Below are positions 10,054 through 20,415 of a stretch of DNA of 64,000 nt, piece by piece; the stretch's first letter is position 1, and the number at the start of each line of letters is the position of its first letter. Source of the stretch: Candidatus Thioglobus sp. (GTDB lineage: Bacteria; Pseudomonadota; Gammaproteobacteria; PS1; Pseudothioglobaceae); assembly GCA_028345055.1 (NCBI GenBank), contig JAOMCO010000002.1, positions 1 through 64,000 of the forward strand, read 5' to 3'. The position numbers and the translations under genes were made by a program. Below the pieces are notes generated by a model, which was not told the origin of the DNA, made no database searches, and saw only the letters and a list, made by a program, of their open reading frames with translations.

Positions 10054-10740
10054 ATGTCTAATCAAAGAGACACCTCACTTGACTTAATGAGAGGTATAGC
10101 AATCATTATGATGATTGCATTTCACTTTATCTATGATTTAAATACCTTTGGTTTTACAGAAATTCCATTATTTACTCATTGGTTGGGTGTAGCTTGGCGC
10201 TGCCTGATTGTTTTTCTTTTTTTAAGCGCTGTTGGAATTAGCTTAGTTTTTGCTCACAGTAAAGGCATTCAATACAAAAAATTCTTAAGAAGACTGTTCT
10301 ACCTTGGAATGGCAGCTCTCACCGTATCTTTTGGGACTTACATTATGTTTCCTGACGGATGGGTTTATTTTGGTATTCTTCATTTGATTTGGGTTTCATC
10401 ATTAATTGCTTTAGCTTTCATAAATCAACCTAAAACCTCACTTTTGATTGCTTTCTTGATTCTGATTGGATTTATCTTTGAGCAGCCTAATTTGAACATT
10501 ATTTCAAATATTTTTGAGTCATATTTACCGATTGCTAGTATCGATTACTACCCCTTATTTCCATGGGTATCGTTTGTCTTTGTTGGAATTTATCTTGGAC
10601 ATAATCCATATCATCAAAAAATTTTTACTGTTCAGTCAAACGTACTTGAGGCTATGGGTAAGCACGCACTAATTATCTACCTTACGCATCAAATAGTTTT
10701 ATTTGGCTTAGTTGGATTTACTTACTACTTGCTGAATTAA
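10054..10740 (+). CDS. DUF1624 / heparan-alpha-glucosaminide N-acetyltransferase-like membrane protein
   Basis: 228 aa; RDTSLDLMRGIAIIMMIAFHFIYDL, multi-TM. Confidence 0.8.
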   Translation: MSNQRDTSLDLMRGIAIIMMIAFHFIYDLNTFGFTEIPLFTHWLGVAWRCLIVFLFLSAVGISLVFAHSKGIQYKKFLRRLFYLGMAALTVSFGTYIMFPDGWVYFGILHLIWVSSLIALAFINQPKTSLLIAFLILIGFIFEQPNLNIISNIFESYLPIASIDYYPLFPWVSFVFVGIYLGHNPYHQKIFTVQSNVLEAMGKHALIIYLTHQIVLFGLVGFTYYLLN

Positions 10741-12044
10741 TAGGCTAAGATTTTTTTCTTTTTACTTTGAATCAATTTTGTGAGCTTAGGTGATACTGCT
10801 GGAGGCTCTTGATTAGCATAAGACTCATGATTTTTTGCTACCACATCTAAATCATATAGATAATTCACCATAACTCCCCATGAATCGTCTATGGCAATCT
10901 GATTATTATTTGCATGAGTATGAATTTTATAAATTGACGCCCCATTTCCTAGATGAAAATGAGCTACCGGATTAATTGCATCACCATTCTTATTTTTTAT
11001 TTGAGTTAAATAATAATAAGTTAGCCTCATCAAAGCTAACTGATTTGGCTCCTCTTTATCACAGCAATCACTAATATCTTTTGCTATATTATCTGGGAAT
11101 TCTATATCATGTGAGGAGTTTATCTTATGAGCCCATTTCCTTAATCCTGTGACTGGCGATAGAGTTACAAACTGTTTAATCTCTTTGAACTCCTTCTGAA
11201 TTTCAGAAACCACTTGTTTAATTAAAAAACTTCCAAAAGAGACTCCCTTTAGAGCCATTTGGCAATTAGAGATAGAATAAAAAACAGCGGTATTTGCATT
11301 ATGCGGGTCTATAGGTTTAACGGATAAATCAAGAATTGGCATAATTGAATTCGGCACTTCTTTCATTAAAGCAACCTCAATAAAAATAAGTGGCTCATCA
11401 GGCAATGCGGGGTGAAAAAAAGCATACAGACGCCTGTCGGCAGCAGCCACCCTGTTTTGAAGGTCTTGCCAATCAGAAATATCATGAACAGCCTCATACT
11501 CCATAATTTTTTCAAGAACATTTGCGCTGGTAGTCCAATCAATGCGCTCTAATCTTAAAAAACCGCGATTAAACCATGAATTAAATAAATGGGAAAAATC
11601 AAAATCAAGGGACTTTAATTCGGGAGAATCCTTAATACATTTTAATAAAGATTCTCTCATTTTTAATAAAGATGAAGTTCCATTTGGAGCTTGATTGAGC
11701 CTTCGAAATAATTCTTGACTCTTTGGCTCTATTAACTTATGAAGCTTTCTTAGCTGGCCTTCATCACTATAGTCTAAATCTTTTAATGCTTTTTTTAATG
11801 ATGGACGATCAACACTGAACTGCTTAAGCAATTTTGTGAAAAATGTTTTCTTTTGCTCTTCTGAAAGTGAATCAAAATCTTCTAAGATAGACTTGGCCAA
11901 TGAAAAAAGGGTTGCTTCACCATTTTTACTTACAAGCTGATTGCAAAGGCTAATTAAATTCTCAGAGTTTAAGCTCTTTTTACTGGGCTTTCCAATGCCT
12001 AAACGTTGGATGACTGAGTTTAAAAAGTTTTGATGCTGATTCAT
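10737..12044 (-). CDS. Malonyl-CoA decarboxylase
   Basis: 435 aa; HPALPDEPLIFIEVAL, FYSISNCQMALKGVSFGSFLIKQV, LSPVTGLRKW, VAHFHLGNGASIYKIH. Confidence 0.92.
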   Translation of the reverse strand: MNQHQNFLNSVIQRLGIGKPSKKSLNSENLISLCNQLVSKNGEATLFSLAKSILEDFDSLSEEQKKTFFTKLLKQFSVDRPSLKKALKDLDYSDEGQLRKLHKLIEPKSQELFRRLNQAPNGTSSLLKMRESLLKCIKDSPELKSLDFDFSHLFNSWFNRGFLRLERIDWTTSANVLEKIMEYEAVHDISDWQDLQNRVAAADRRLYAFFHPALPDEPLIFIEVALMKEVPNSIMPILDLSVKPIDPHNANTAVFYSISNCQMALKGVSFGSFLIKQVVSEIQKEFKEIKQFVTLSPVTGLRKWAHKINSSHDIEFPDNIAKDISDCCDKEEPNQLALMRLTYYYLTQIKNKNGDAINPVAHFHLGNGASIYKIHTHANNNQIAIDDSWGVMVNYLYDLDVVAKNHESYANQEPPAVSPKLTKLIQSKKKKILAY

Positions 12045-12164
12045 ATTGGTCTAATAGATAAAAAAAACAATTTTAAAAGAAAATTACTACTAAGGGACAA
12101 TATATTTAAATGGTTAATCCACGCAATAGAATAATGAATATGATAGTAAATTACTTTAGATATA

Positions 12165-14528
12165 TTACTTGGTTAAAGAAATAAATAATTGGGGCAATCT
12201 TTCTGGTAGTTTTTGAAGATTATCAATAACCATGAAGCGATTTTTTCCAAAGATTCTTGAAACGTATTCATCTGCATTAGGATCAAGGCTAATACAAAAT
12301 GTAACAATTCCATGGGTTCTTAGCTCTTCTACTGCTTTTTTTGCATCCAAACGTAAATGCTGAGGATCATCCACATCAATATCTGCAGGCTCTCCATCAG
12401 TTAAAATGAGTAAAATTTTCTTTGATGATGACTGTGTTAATAAATCTATTCCAGCATGGCGTATAGCTGTTCCCATTCGTGTTGATAATCCACCTTTTAT
12501 TCCTGCAAGCCTTCCCTTAACCTCATCATTAAAACTATATTGAAATGGTTTAAATCGATAGTACTGAACATCATGTCTTGAGTCTGAGGCAAACCCACAA
12601 ATAGTTAAATTATCTCCAATCTTGTCAATAGCCCATGAAAGAAGTGAAGTTGCTTCTTTCATTAATTCTAGAATAGTTTTATCACTGCCAACAACTTTAT
12701 CATTTGTCGATTCAGATAAGTCCATAAGAAGATTAACCGAGACATCTCTAATATGCTGAACTTTTTTAATATATATCCTATCTGAAGGTGTGTTTCCTGA
12801 CCTAATATCTGACAATGCTGATACGCAAGAATCAATATCCAAATCACTACCCTCTTGCTGTTTTTTTAGCTTTAGAAGACCTTGTGGCTGCATTTGGTCA
12901 ATTGCATTTTTAAGCTGATTTGCAATTGGCTTATGCTTCTTTAAAATCTGATTAATTACCTCTAGATCCCCTTTTTGTAATCTTCTCTCATATAAAGTTG
13001 CCCAGTTTGGTCGATAAAGTTGTAATTGGTAGTCCCATTCATTGTAATGAAAGGGCTCAGATATTGGCGCCTTAAGTTCAATTTCATTAGCACTAAAGCC
13101 ATCTAATTCATCTAGAGAATTATCGGCTTCTAAAGTCCAAATTTCTTTCTCTTCATCATCAGTATTTTTAACATCTAGATCATTATACTTATCCATAATG
13201 TTCTCTTTTTGATGAACCTGTCTTTGACTTGCGGGAACATAATCATTCCCCTCAGACACCCAATCCAACTTATCATATTCCCAAATATAACGATTGTCAT
13301 CTCTATATTGTATTGGAGCAACAGCTAAATCAGATGCATTAATGTTTAGATCAGTTTCTGACTTAATTAATTCATAATATTTCATCCCTAATTCATAACT
13401 CATTTCAGATTGATCTAAAGAAATCTCCATTTTTTTCTTAAATACTTTTAAGAATTTTGAATTAAATTTTTGCTTAGTATTGTAATTTGAATCTAAAGCA
13501 GAGTGAGAAAAGTCAATAAGGTCATTAATAAATGGATTAAGATCTTTTAGGGCACTATCTTCTGGATGCAAAGCAATCCAGAGCTTCTTCATACCTGGAA
13601 ATTTTTTTATAGTTTTGAGCTCAACCCTCAAATCCTCAATGAGTGATACACAAGCAATCTGATAAGGATTCAATGAATCACCTTTAAAAGATGATTTAGT
13701 CTCAATAATATGAGCTGCAGCGTGAGCACACACAGCCCTATAACATTCAATTCCAGGGATAACTCTTCCTGATGAGTGCTGAAAATCATCATAGGCATCT
13801 GGAATATGCATTACGCCATATTCAATATAAGGTTTTAGCCCTTTCTTAGTATCATAATCTCCAGAAGTTGGCCTCAAAAAGAAGTCTCTGTTATAAAAAG
13901 CTCTAAGATAAAACTGTAATTTCCGTTGATTATCAATAAATAGAGTGCCTCGTCTCTCTTGTTCAAGTATTTTTAGAGATTCTGCACTACTTAATTCAAA
14001 ATAAGCTATTTGTGCATTAAAGTCACGATTAAACGTTTCAGCTCCATAGAGCATCCATCTCCTTAAACCTCCCAGAGTAAGTCTACTCGTCAAAAGATCA
14101 ATATTATTAAGCATTGGTCTCATTCCTCTAGGCGCAAGAGTTATCATTCTCTCCAGTAGCCTAAGATAGCCCTTAAATAAATCAAAGTCACTCATTCGTC
14201 TTGCCACATTAGGAAGGCTTGAAAGCATTAGAACTATAACTGCTGTAGATGTTTTAGTAGTCATCTTCATTATTGAGAAAATGATTTCACCAATGATAGA
14301 TTCACCTACTTCTTTGACAACCATAGGAGTCTCTTCTAAAAAAGAAATAACCATGTCTTCACCTTTTCCCATTGCATGAAGAGCTCCAGCACCATCTAAA
14401 AAAACCTTTAGACCACTTGGTGTCATTACTTTTGATGCCTCTAAAAAACTTCCATTTAGAGCATCCTGGAGGATATCAGAAGGATTACTAAATTTATCCT
14501 TAAAATCTGATATTTGGATGGAACTCAT
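12165..14528 (-). CDS. cbbO: CbbO-type von Willebrand factor A domain protein (RuBisCO-activase-type / NorD-like)
   Basis: 787 aa; C-terminal VWA with MIDAS-type DLSES and LTDGEPADIDV; directly follows cbbQ-like gene. Confidence 0.82.
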   Translation of the reverse strand: MSSIQISDFKDKFSNPSDILQDALNGSFLEASKVMTPSGLKVFLDGAGALHAMGKGEDMVISFLEETPMVVKEVGESIIGEIIFSIMKMTTKTSTAVIVLMLSSLPNVARRMSDFDLFKGYLRLLERMITLAPRGMRPMLNNIDLLTSRLTLGGLRRWMLYGAETFNRDFNAQIAYFELSSAESLKILEQERRGTLFIDNQRKLQFYLRAFYNRDFFLRPTSGDYDTKKGLKPYIEYGVMHIPDAYDDFQHSSGRVIPGIECYRAVCAHAAAHIIETKSSFKGDSLNPYQIACVSLIEDLRVELKTIKKFPGMKKLWIALHPEDSALKDLNPFINDLIDFSHSALDSNYNTKQKFNSKFLKVFKKKMEISLDQSEMSYELGMKYYELIKSETDLNINASDLAVAPIQYRDDNRYIWEYDKLDWVSEGNDYVPASQRQVHQKENIMDKYNDLDVKNTDDEEKEIWTLEADNSLDELDGFSANEIELKAPISEPFHYNEWDYQLQLYRPNWATLYERRLQKGDLEVINQILKKHKPIANQLKNAIDQMQPQGLLKLKKQQEGSDLDIDSCVSALSDIRSGNTPSDRIYIKKVQHIRDVSVNLLMDLSESTNDKVVGSDKTILELMKEATSLLSWAIDKIGDNLTICGFASDSRHDVQYYRFKPFQYSFNDEVKGRLAGIKGGLSTRMGTAIRHAGIDLLTQSSSKKILLILTDGEPADIDVDDPQHLRLDAKKAVEELRTHGIVTFCISLDPNADEYVSRIFGKNRFMVIDNLQKLPERLPQLFISLTK

Positions 14529-14536
14529 AGTGATCT

Positions 14537-15355
14537 TTAATCGAAAAAAGTATCTATTGCAGCATTGAGTGTATCAATAATATCTAAGTCATCAGTAATT
14601 GGATTAACCATAGCAATTTTGCAGGCTGACTTTTCATTGACTTTGTCTACAATAAGTTGTCCAGCATAAACGCACAATCTAGTAGAAATACCCTCATCAA
14701 GACCATGCCCTACAAGATTTCTAGCCCTTTGTGCAATTTGGACCAATTTTAGTGCTATTTCTTCACTCACTCCAGACTCCTGGGCGATTATATGAGCCTC
14801 AATTTTCTCATCTGGATACTTAAAATTAAAACCACAAAATCTTTGTTTGGTTGACTGCTTGAGATCCTTCATTAGATTTTGATAGCCTGGGTTATAGGAA
14901 ATAACCAACTGGAAATCAGGATGCGCTTCAATTAGCTCTCCTTTTTTGTCTAGTGGAAGTGTTCTTCGATAATCGGTTAATGGATGAATCACAACTGTTG
15001 TATCTTGTCTAGATTCTACTACCTCATCCAAATAGCAAATACCACCATAACGTGCTGCCATAGCCAAGGGTCCATCTTGCCATACTGTCCCCTCCTTATC
15101 TAATAAAAAACGGCCAACTAAATCACTTGCAGACATATCTTCATTGCATGCAACAGTAATTAGTGGTTTATCTAATTTATAGGCCATATATTCAACAAAT
15201 CTGGATTTACCACATCCAGTTGGTCCCTTTAACATTACAGGCATCCGATTTGTATAAGCTGCAGTATACATTTCGATTTCATCTTCTTGGGGTTGATAAA
15301 ACGGCTCTTGGGTAATCTTATATTGATCTAATTTATTCATTTTTATTCCTTTCAA
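14537..15355 (-). CDS. cbbQ: CbbQ/NirQ/NorQ family MoxR-like AAA+ ATPase
   Basis: 272 aa; Walker A GPTGCGKS, Walker [22 protein letters not shown]; likely start at MNKLDQY. Confidence 0.88.
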   Translation of the reverse strand: MKGIKMNKLDQYKITQEPFYQPQEDEIEMYTAAYTNRMPVMLKGPTGCGKSRFVEYMAYKLDKPLITVACNEDMSASDLVGRFLLDKEGTVWQDGPLAMAARYGGICYLDEVVESRQDTTVVIHPLTDYRRTLPLDKKGELIEAHPDFQLVISYNPGYQNLMKDLKQSTKQRFCGFNFKYPDEKIEAHIIAQESGVSEEIALKLVQIAQRARNLVGHGLDEGISTRLCVYAGQLIVDKVNEKSACKIAMVNPITDDLDIIDTLNAAIDTFFD

Positions 15356-15538
15356 AAGAAAAAACCCCTACTTCTGGACAGAATCCAATAATTTAACATG
15401 ATTTTACTTGATTATTTATAACCTTTGCCTTGGTAAATAACCATGAATACTTATTACTGGGGATAGATATATTGGATTACTAGATGTTTTAATGATGATA
15501 TTATCGACTAAGACCCAATTGATGATTATTTATAAGAA

Positions 15539-16723
15539 CTAACTACGATATTCAGCATTAATTTTGACGTAGTCGTAAGAAAGATCTGTTGTCCAGACAC
15601 TCTCGTTCGTTTTATAGCTACCAAGATCAATCCGAATTGTGATATCGGATTTTTCCATTTCATGACTTCCAGCTTCCTCTGTGTATTGCTCACTAATTTC
15701 TCCTGATGAGATAATTTGAACCTCATTCAGTGAAATGTTAATATTTTCTAAAGATAGTCCTTTAACTCTAGCCCGCCCAACCGCTGCAAGAATTCTGCCC
15801 CAATTCGCATCACTGGCAAATAATGCTGTTTTTACAAGTGGTGAATGAGCGACTGTATAGGCCACCTCTAAACAGTCATCATTTGACTCAAGACCGCTAA
15901 CGTTTACTTCAACAAATTTTGTCGACCCCTCTCCATCCTTAACAATCATATGCGCAAGCTTCCGAGTCAATTCGTTCAAAGCCTTTTGAAACTCTTCATG
16001 GCACTGGGAGTAAAGAATGCCAGATTGGTTTGTTGCGCTGAGTGTACATGCATCATTTGTTGATGTATCACCATCAACAGTAATGCGATTAAAAGATTGA
16101 TTGACAGCAATATTAAGGCAATTTTGTAATTCCACCTGTGAGGCGCAAACATCAGAAACAATAAAACTAAGCATTGTTGCCATGTCTGGCCTTATCATTC
16201 CAGAACCTTTTGCAACACCAGAGAGATTAACTTTTTGCCCATTGACTTCGAACGATACTGAGCAAGATTTTTCTAACAAGTCCGTCGTTAAGATGCCTTT
16301 TGCGACTTCACTTAAGTTATCCTCATTAAGAGAGTTAACGAGTTGATTTACATTTTTCTCGAAAGGCTCTATTGGAAGCAGTTGGCCAATTACGCCCGTT
16401 GAAAAAGGAAGAACCTGTTCAGCTTTGATACCAAGCTCTTGAGAAAAAATCTCACAAGATTTAAAGCTGCGCTCCAAACCTTTCTTACCAGTTCCAGCAT
16501 TGGCATTACCACTGTTAATTAAAAGAGCTCGAATATTATTGTTTAAGTGATTTTTTGCCACTATAACAGGTGCAGCACAAAAGATATTTTTAGTAAAAAC
16601 TGCACCAGTATTAGTGCCCTCAATTAATGATATTAGAGATAAATCTAATGCATTATCACTCTTTATGCCAGAGGAAATAGAAGAGCATTTAACGCCATTC
16701 ACTCTCAGTAAATCAACGCTCAT
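15539..16723 (-). CDS. argJ: Bifunctional glutamate N-acetyltransferase / ornithine acetyltransferase
   Basis: 394 aa; GNANAGTGKKG, autocleavage region RPDMATMLSF, DGDTSTNDAC, ANWGRILAAVGRA. Confidence 0.95.
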   Translation of the reverse strand: MSVDLLRVNGVKCSSISSGIKSDNALDLSLISLIEGTNTGAVFTKNIFCAAPVIVAKNHLNNNIRALLINSGNANAGTGKKGLERSFKSCEIFSQELGIKAEQVLPFSTGVIGQLLPIEPFEKNVNQLVNSLNEDNLSEVAKGILTTDLLEKSCSVSFEVNGQKVNLSGVAKGSGMIRPDMATMLSFIVSDVCASQVELQNCLNIAVNQSFNRITVDGDTSTNDACTLSATNQSGILYSQCHEEFQKALNELTRKLAHMIVKDGEGSTKFVEVNVSGLESNDDCLEVAYTVAHSPLVKTALFASDANWGRILAAVGRARVKGLSLENINISLNEVQIISSGEISEQYTEEAGSHEMEKSDITIRIDLGSYKTNESVWTTDLSYDYVKINAEYRS

Positions 16724-16809
16724 AAATATTTTAGAAGATTAAGTATTAAAAATATTTTACCTAATTCAATTAAGTACTATTATTTTTTGATAAGTAAGTC
16801 TGTGGGTTA

Positions 16810-18408
16810 TTAATACCTTTCACTATCTAGCCTGATAAATAATAGCATAATGATAGCCCCCAAAAAAACCATAATAAGTGCTGGAATAGCAGCCCTATCA
16901 TAGAGCCCTTCTGAGCTCAGCTCGAAAACTCTAATAGCTAGCGTATCCCAACCAAAAGGCCTCAGTAAATAAGTTGCAGGAAGCTCTTTCATTATATCGA
17001 CAGCCACCAATAAACCTCCCGCCAATATACCTGGAGTCATCATTGGGATATATACCTCTCTAATCAAACGCATTCTTGAGGACCCTAAAAGTCTAGCACT
17101 CTGTTCAAAAACTGGCTTGATCTGATCACTGGAGGCGCTGGCAGAGTTATAAGCAATTGCCATAAATCTTGAAATATAAGCAAAAAGTAGCAAAGCTACA
17201 GATCCAAAAAGAATATGGTTAATTGATGAACCACCTAATTGTATACTCACTAATGAAATATTTTGAACACCATACAATAGTCCAACTGCCATTACCGAGC
17301 CAGGCAATGCATATCCTAATGTAGAAAACCTTATCAGTAGTTGCAGTGCTTTACTCTCAGCTTTTCTTCTACTTGGTAGAGCTAGCACAGTAGCTACAGT
17401 AACCGTTAGGATTGTGGCGCTTACGGTCAAAATACCAGTAGAAGAAAAATAATTAGAATATTCTTGACTTATTTCTTCTGCATATTTTTCAAAACTCCAA
17501 ATAATAAGTTGGAGCATAGGCATTGCAAAAGAGAGCATAAAAATACCAAAAACAAATAAAAATACAATCCATCCTGTAATACCCGTCGCCTGGTATGGCC
17601 TAATATGGGATATGTCAGATGAGTAATATTTAGCTTTACCTCTTGCTTTTTTTTCAAAATAGATAAGGAAAAAAGCAATCAAAACAAGCAATGAGGCTAA
17701 TTGTGCTGCAACCTCTATAGAGCGAAAATCACCCCAAGCAGAATATATTGCGGTTGTGAAAGTTGAGTAGTTAAAAAGAGAGACTACTCCAAAATCTGCC
17801 AATGTCTCCATAAGAGTTACTAGCAGACCAGCAGCTATTGCTGGCCTTGCAAGAGGAACAGAAATTTTCCAAAAAACATAGAATGATTTTGCTCCAAGCA
17901 TTTTACCAGCTTCAATCATTTGAATCTTTTGTCGCTTAAATGAGGCTCTGGCCATCATATAAACATAAGGATAAAAAACTAAGACAAAAGTTAATATAAT
18001 CGCCCAACTTCCTGCCCTGATGTCAAACCCTGGCATTCCAGTATATTCTCTTAACCAGACCTGCGCATACCCTGAATAGTCAAAAACACCAAGATACACA
18101 AAAGCTAAAACATAAGCGGGTATTGCAAAAGGTAGGAATAAGGCCCACTCCAGCCACTGTCTTCCTGGAAATTCAACCATCACAACCAGGTATGCCAGAA
18201 CAGTTCCCAAAAGACTAACCCCTATTCCGACTCCTAGAAGCAATATAAATGTTGAAACAATGAGTTCAGGTAATAAATTCTCAAGAAAGTGCCCCCAAAG
18301 CTCCGTTCCTGGAAAAAACCAAGCAGAACACACAACAATGATTGGGAATGAGACTGCTAGTGCAAGCATGCCCATTAAAAAGTTAGAGTTATTTTGCTTA
18401 CTATTCAT
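16810..18408 (-). CDS. Fe(3+) ABC transporter permease (FbpB type)
   Basis: 532 aa, two binding-protein-dependent permease domains; DIMKELPATYLLRPFGWDTLA. Confidence 0.9.
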   Translation of the reverse strand: MNSKQNNSNFLMGMLALAVSFPIIVVCSAWFFPGTELWGHFLENLLPELIVSTFILLLGVGIGVSLLGTVLAYLVVMVEFPGRQWLEWALFLPFAIPAYVLAFVYLGVFDYSGYAQVWLREYTGMPGFDIRAGSWAIILTFVLVFYPYVYMMARASFKRQKIQMIEAGKMLGAKSFYVFWKISVPLARPAIAAGLLVTLMETLADFGVVSLFNYSTFTTAIYSAWGDFRSIEVAAQLASLLVLIAFFLIYFEKKARGKAKYYSSDISHIRPYQATGITGWIVFLFVFGIFMLSFAMPMLQLIIWSFEKYAEEISQEYSNYFSSTGILTVSATILTVTVATVLALPSRRKAESKALQLLIRFSTLGYALPGSVMAVGLLYGVQNISLVSIQLGGSSINHILFGSVALLLFAYISRFMAIAYNSASASSDQIKPVFEQSARLLGSSRMRLIREVYIPMMTPGILAGGLLVAVDIMKELPATYLLRPFGWDTLAIRVFELSSEGLYDRAAIPALIMVFLGAIIMLLFIRLDSERY

Positions 18409-18434
18409 GGGCTGTAATTGGTCTACCTACATAG

Positions 18435-19466
18435 TTATTTGTAACCTTCTCTCTGCATAAGTGAAACTGAATCAGCCTGATTTTTTCCAGCAACAGAGAG
18501 ATTCATTTTATCCTGATTAAAATCTCCCCATAAAGCAATCAAATTATCTGCTTTAATTTTTTGACTCGCAGGATACTCTTTGTTCAATCCTACATATATC
18601 TTTTGAGCCTCAACTGAAGATAAAAATTCCAGTAATTTTATTGCATCCTCTGGATTCTTTGAATGCTTAGTAACTCCAGCCCCTGAAATATTGACATGTG
18701 TTCCAGTAGAATCTTGATTCGCCCAAAACAATTTAAGTGCAACATTCGGTTCCTCAGCTTGCATTCTTCCGAAATAATAGCTATTCACTATTCCTACATC
18801 ACACTGACCTGCTAGGATTGAAGTCATTATATGAACATCTTCTGCATGAGGAGTAGCAGCTAGATTATCAACCCAGCCTCTGACCACTTCAGTTGTTTTT
18901 TCAAGTCCATCATGATGAATCAATGAAGAAACTAATGACTTCGTATAAACTTTTTTACTAGTTCTTAAACAAAGCCTTCCTTTCCATTGTTGATTTGCTA
19001 AGTCTTGATAGGTTGACAATTCATCAGGGCTGACTCTATCAGTACTATAGATTATTGTTCTGGCACGAACTGATAAACCTGTCCACAAATTTGCTGGATC
19101 ACGAAGGTGATTGGGAATATTATTTTTAATAGTTTCACTATTTACTGGTTGAAATAAATTTTGAGTCGCAGCATACCAAAGATTTCCTGCATCAACAGTC
19201 ATAAACAGATCTGCCTTTGTTCTTTTACCCTCTAATTTAATTCGCTCTATTAAGGCACCTCCCTTTCCGGTAAGATATTTAACCTTTATTCCAGTTTTAT
19301 TAGTAAATGCATCAAATAGGGGCTTAATTAAGTGCTCTTTCCTTGTACTGTAAACTGTCAAACTATCATCACTAGCTGCCATAACTGATGCTGAAAAAGA
19401 TGTTGATAAAATTGATATTACTAATATTGAAAAGATTGATACTTTTTTGTTCACTTTGTACTCCAT
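18435..19466 (-). CDS. Fe(3+) ABC transporter substrate-binding protein (FbpA/FutA type)
   Basis: 343 aa with signal peptide; SLTVYSTRKEHLIKPLFDAFTNKTGIKVKYLTGKG; YYFGRM. Confidence 0.92.
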   Translation of the reverse strand: MEYKVNKKVSIFSILVISILSTSFSASVMAASDDSLTVYSTRKEHLIKPLFDAFTNKTGIKVKYLTGKGGALIERIKLEGKRTKADLFMTVDAGNLWYAATQNLFQPVNSETIKNNIPNHLRDPANLWTGLSVRARTIIYSTDRVSPDELSTYQDLANQQWKGRLCLRTSKKVYTKSLVSSLIHHDGLEKTTEVVRGWVDNLAATPHAEDVHIMTSILAGQCDVGIVNSYYFGRMQAEEPNVALKLFWANQDSTGTHVNISGAGVTKHSKNPEDAIKLLEFLSSVEAQKIYVGLNKEYPASQKIKADNLIALWGDFNQDKMNLSVAGKNQADSVSLMQREGYK

Positions 19467-19509
19467 AAGATTAAGTTAAAAGTTATTTGTTTAACTATCA
19501 AAGATAAAA

Positions 19510-20415
19510 TTAAGATCCAATAATTAAATTTTTAAGTTTGTGGGCATTATCAGATTGGTCTTTAAGCCCAAATTTAATGTCTTGATTTTTTTCTGACACT
19601 ATACAGCTACCGCCAATACTATCCCATATTGCTAGAACTGCTCCAAAGTTACAGTCATAATGCTTTGGATTAATTGAGTGGTGCAACTGATGCTGTGCAG
19701 GTGAGACTAGAATCTTTTCTAGCCAACTCCAATAACTAAGATTTACGTGAGAATGCCTCAAATTTGACCCTAATGAATGAAATATTACAACAAACATGCT
19801 TGAGCCAAAAATTTCAATTAGCGACACGCTTTCTGCAAAGAAGAAGAAACAAACACCAAGACATAATGAATGAACAATAATGGCTCTTAGACTAAAAAGT
19901 ACTGCTTCAATTGGATGTGTTCTCAGGACCGTTAATGGCGTTAAATTAGTTGCAGAGTGATGGGCCTTATGAAATCGCCATAAAAGAGGAATTCGGTGCA
20001 TTAGACGATGCAATAAGTAACGAGAGAAATCATCAAGAATAAAAAGAACTAAAGTAAAAATGAGCATCACCATCCATACAGGAATTGATGCTGAAGGTCT
20101 AGAAAATAGCAGATGCATATTTTCAAAAATAAATATTGTTAATGCAAGTTGACCAATTAGAATTGGAGCTAGTAGTTTTATAAAAAATTGATTTAAGACC
20201 ATTAGTTTATAGTCAGCTAAAGCTGACTTTGAAAACCAGACGTTAGTACTAAAAAAACCACTGACTATTTCTGTCAGTGGTTTTTTTTGAGCTATTCTAA
20301 GCCAGATTAATGCTATGAAAGCAGCGCTTATTAAGTAACCAATAAATAAGCGCTTTTCTGGATTAAGAAAGTTTGCGAAAAAATCAGTCATTCTCCGCGC
20401 TAGATTTTGCGCCAA
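19510..20415 (-). CDS. Sterol desaturase / fatty acid hydroxylase superfamily membrane protein
   Basis: 301 aa; His motifs HRLMH, HKAHHSATN, HSHVN, HQLHHS; possible start at internal Met (nt 20391). Confidence 0.88.
   Translation of the reverse strand: MAQNLARRMTDFFANFLNPEKRLFIGYLISAAFIALIWLRIAQKKPLTEIVSGFFSTNVWFSKSALADYKLMVLNQFFIKLLAPILIGQLALTIFIFENMHLLFSRPSASIPVWMVMLIFTLVLFILDDFSRYLLHRLMHRIPLLWRFHKAHHSATNLTPLTVLRTHPIEAVLFSLRAIIVHSLCLGVCFFFFAESVSLIEIFGSSMFVVIFHSLGSNLRHSHVNLSYWSWLEKILVSPAQHQLHHSINPKHYDCNFGAVLAIWDSIGGSCIVSEKNQDIKFGLKDQSDNAHKLKNLIIGS
20251..20287 (-). terminator. Intrinsic-terminator-like hairpin inside the desaturase CDS
   Basis: Perfect 15-nt inverted repeat AAAAAAACCACTGAC-TATTTCT-GTCAGTGGTTTTTTT; 8-bp CCACTGAC core flanked by A7/T7. 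Confidence 0.7.
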
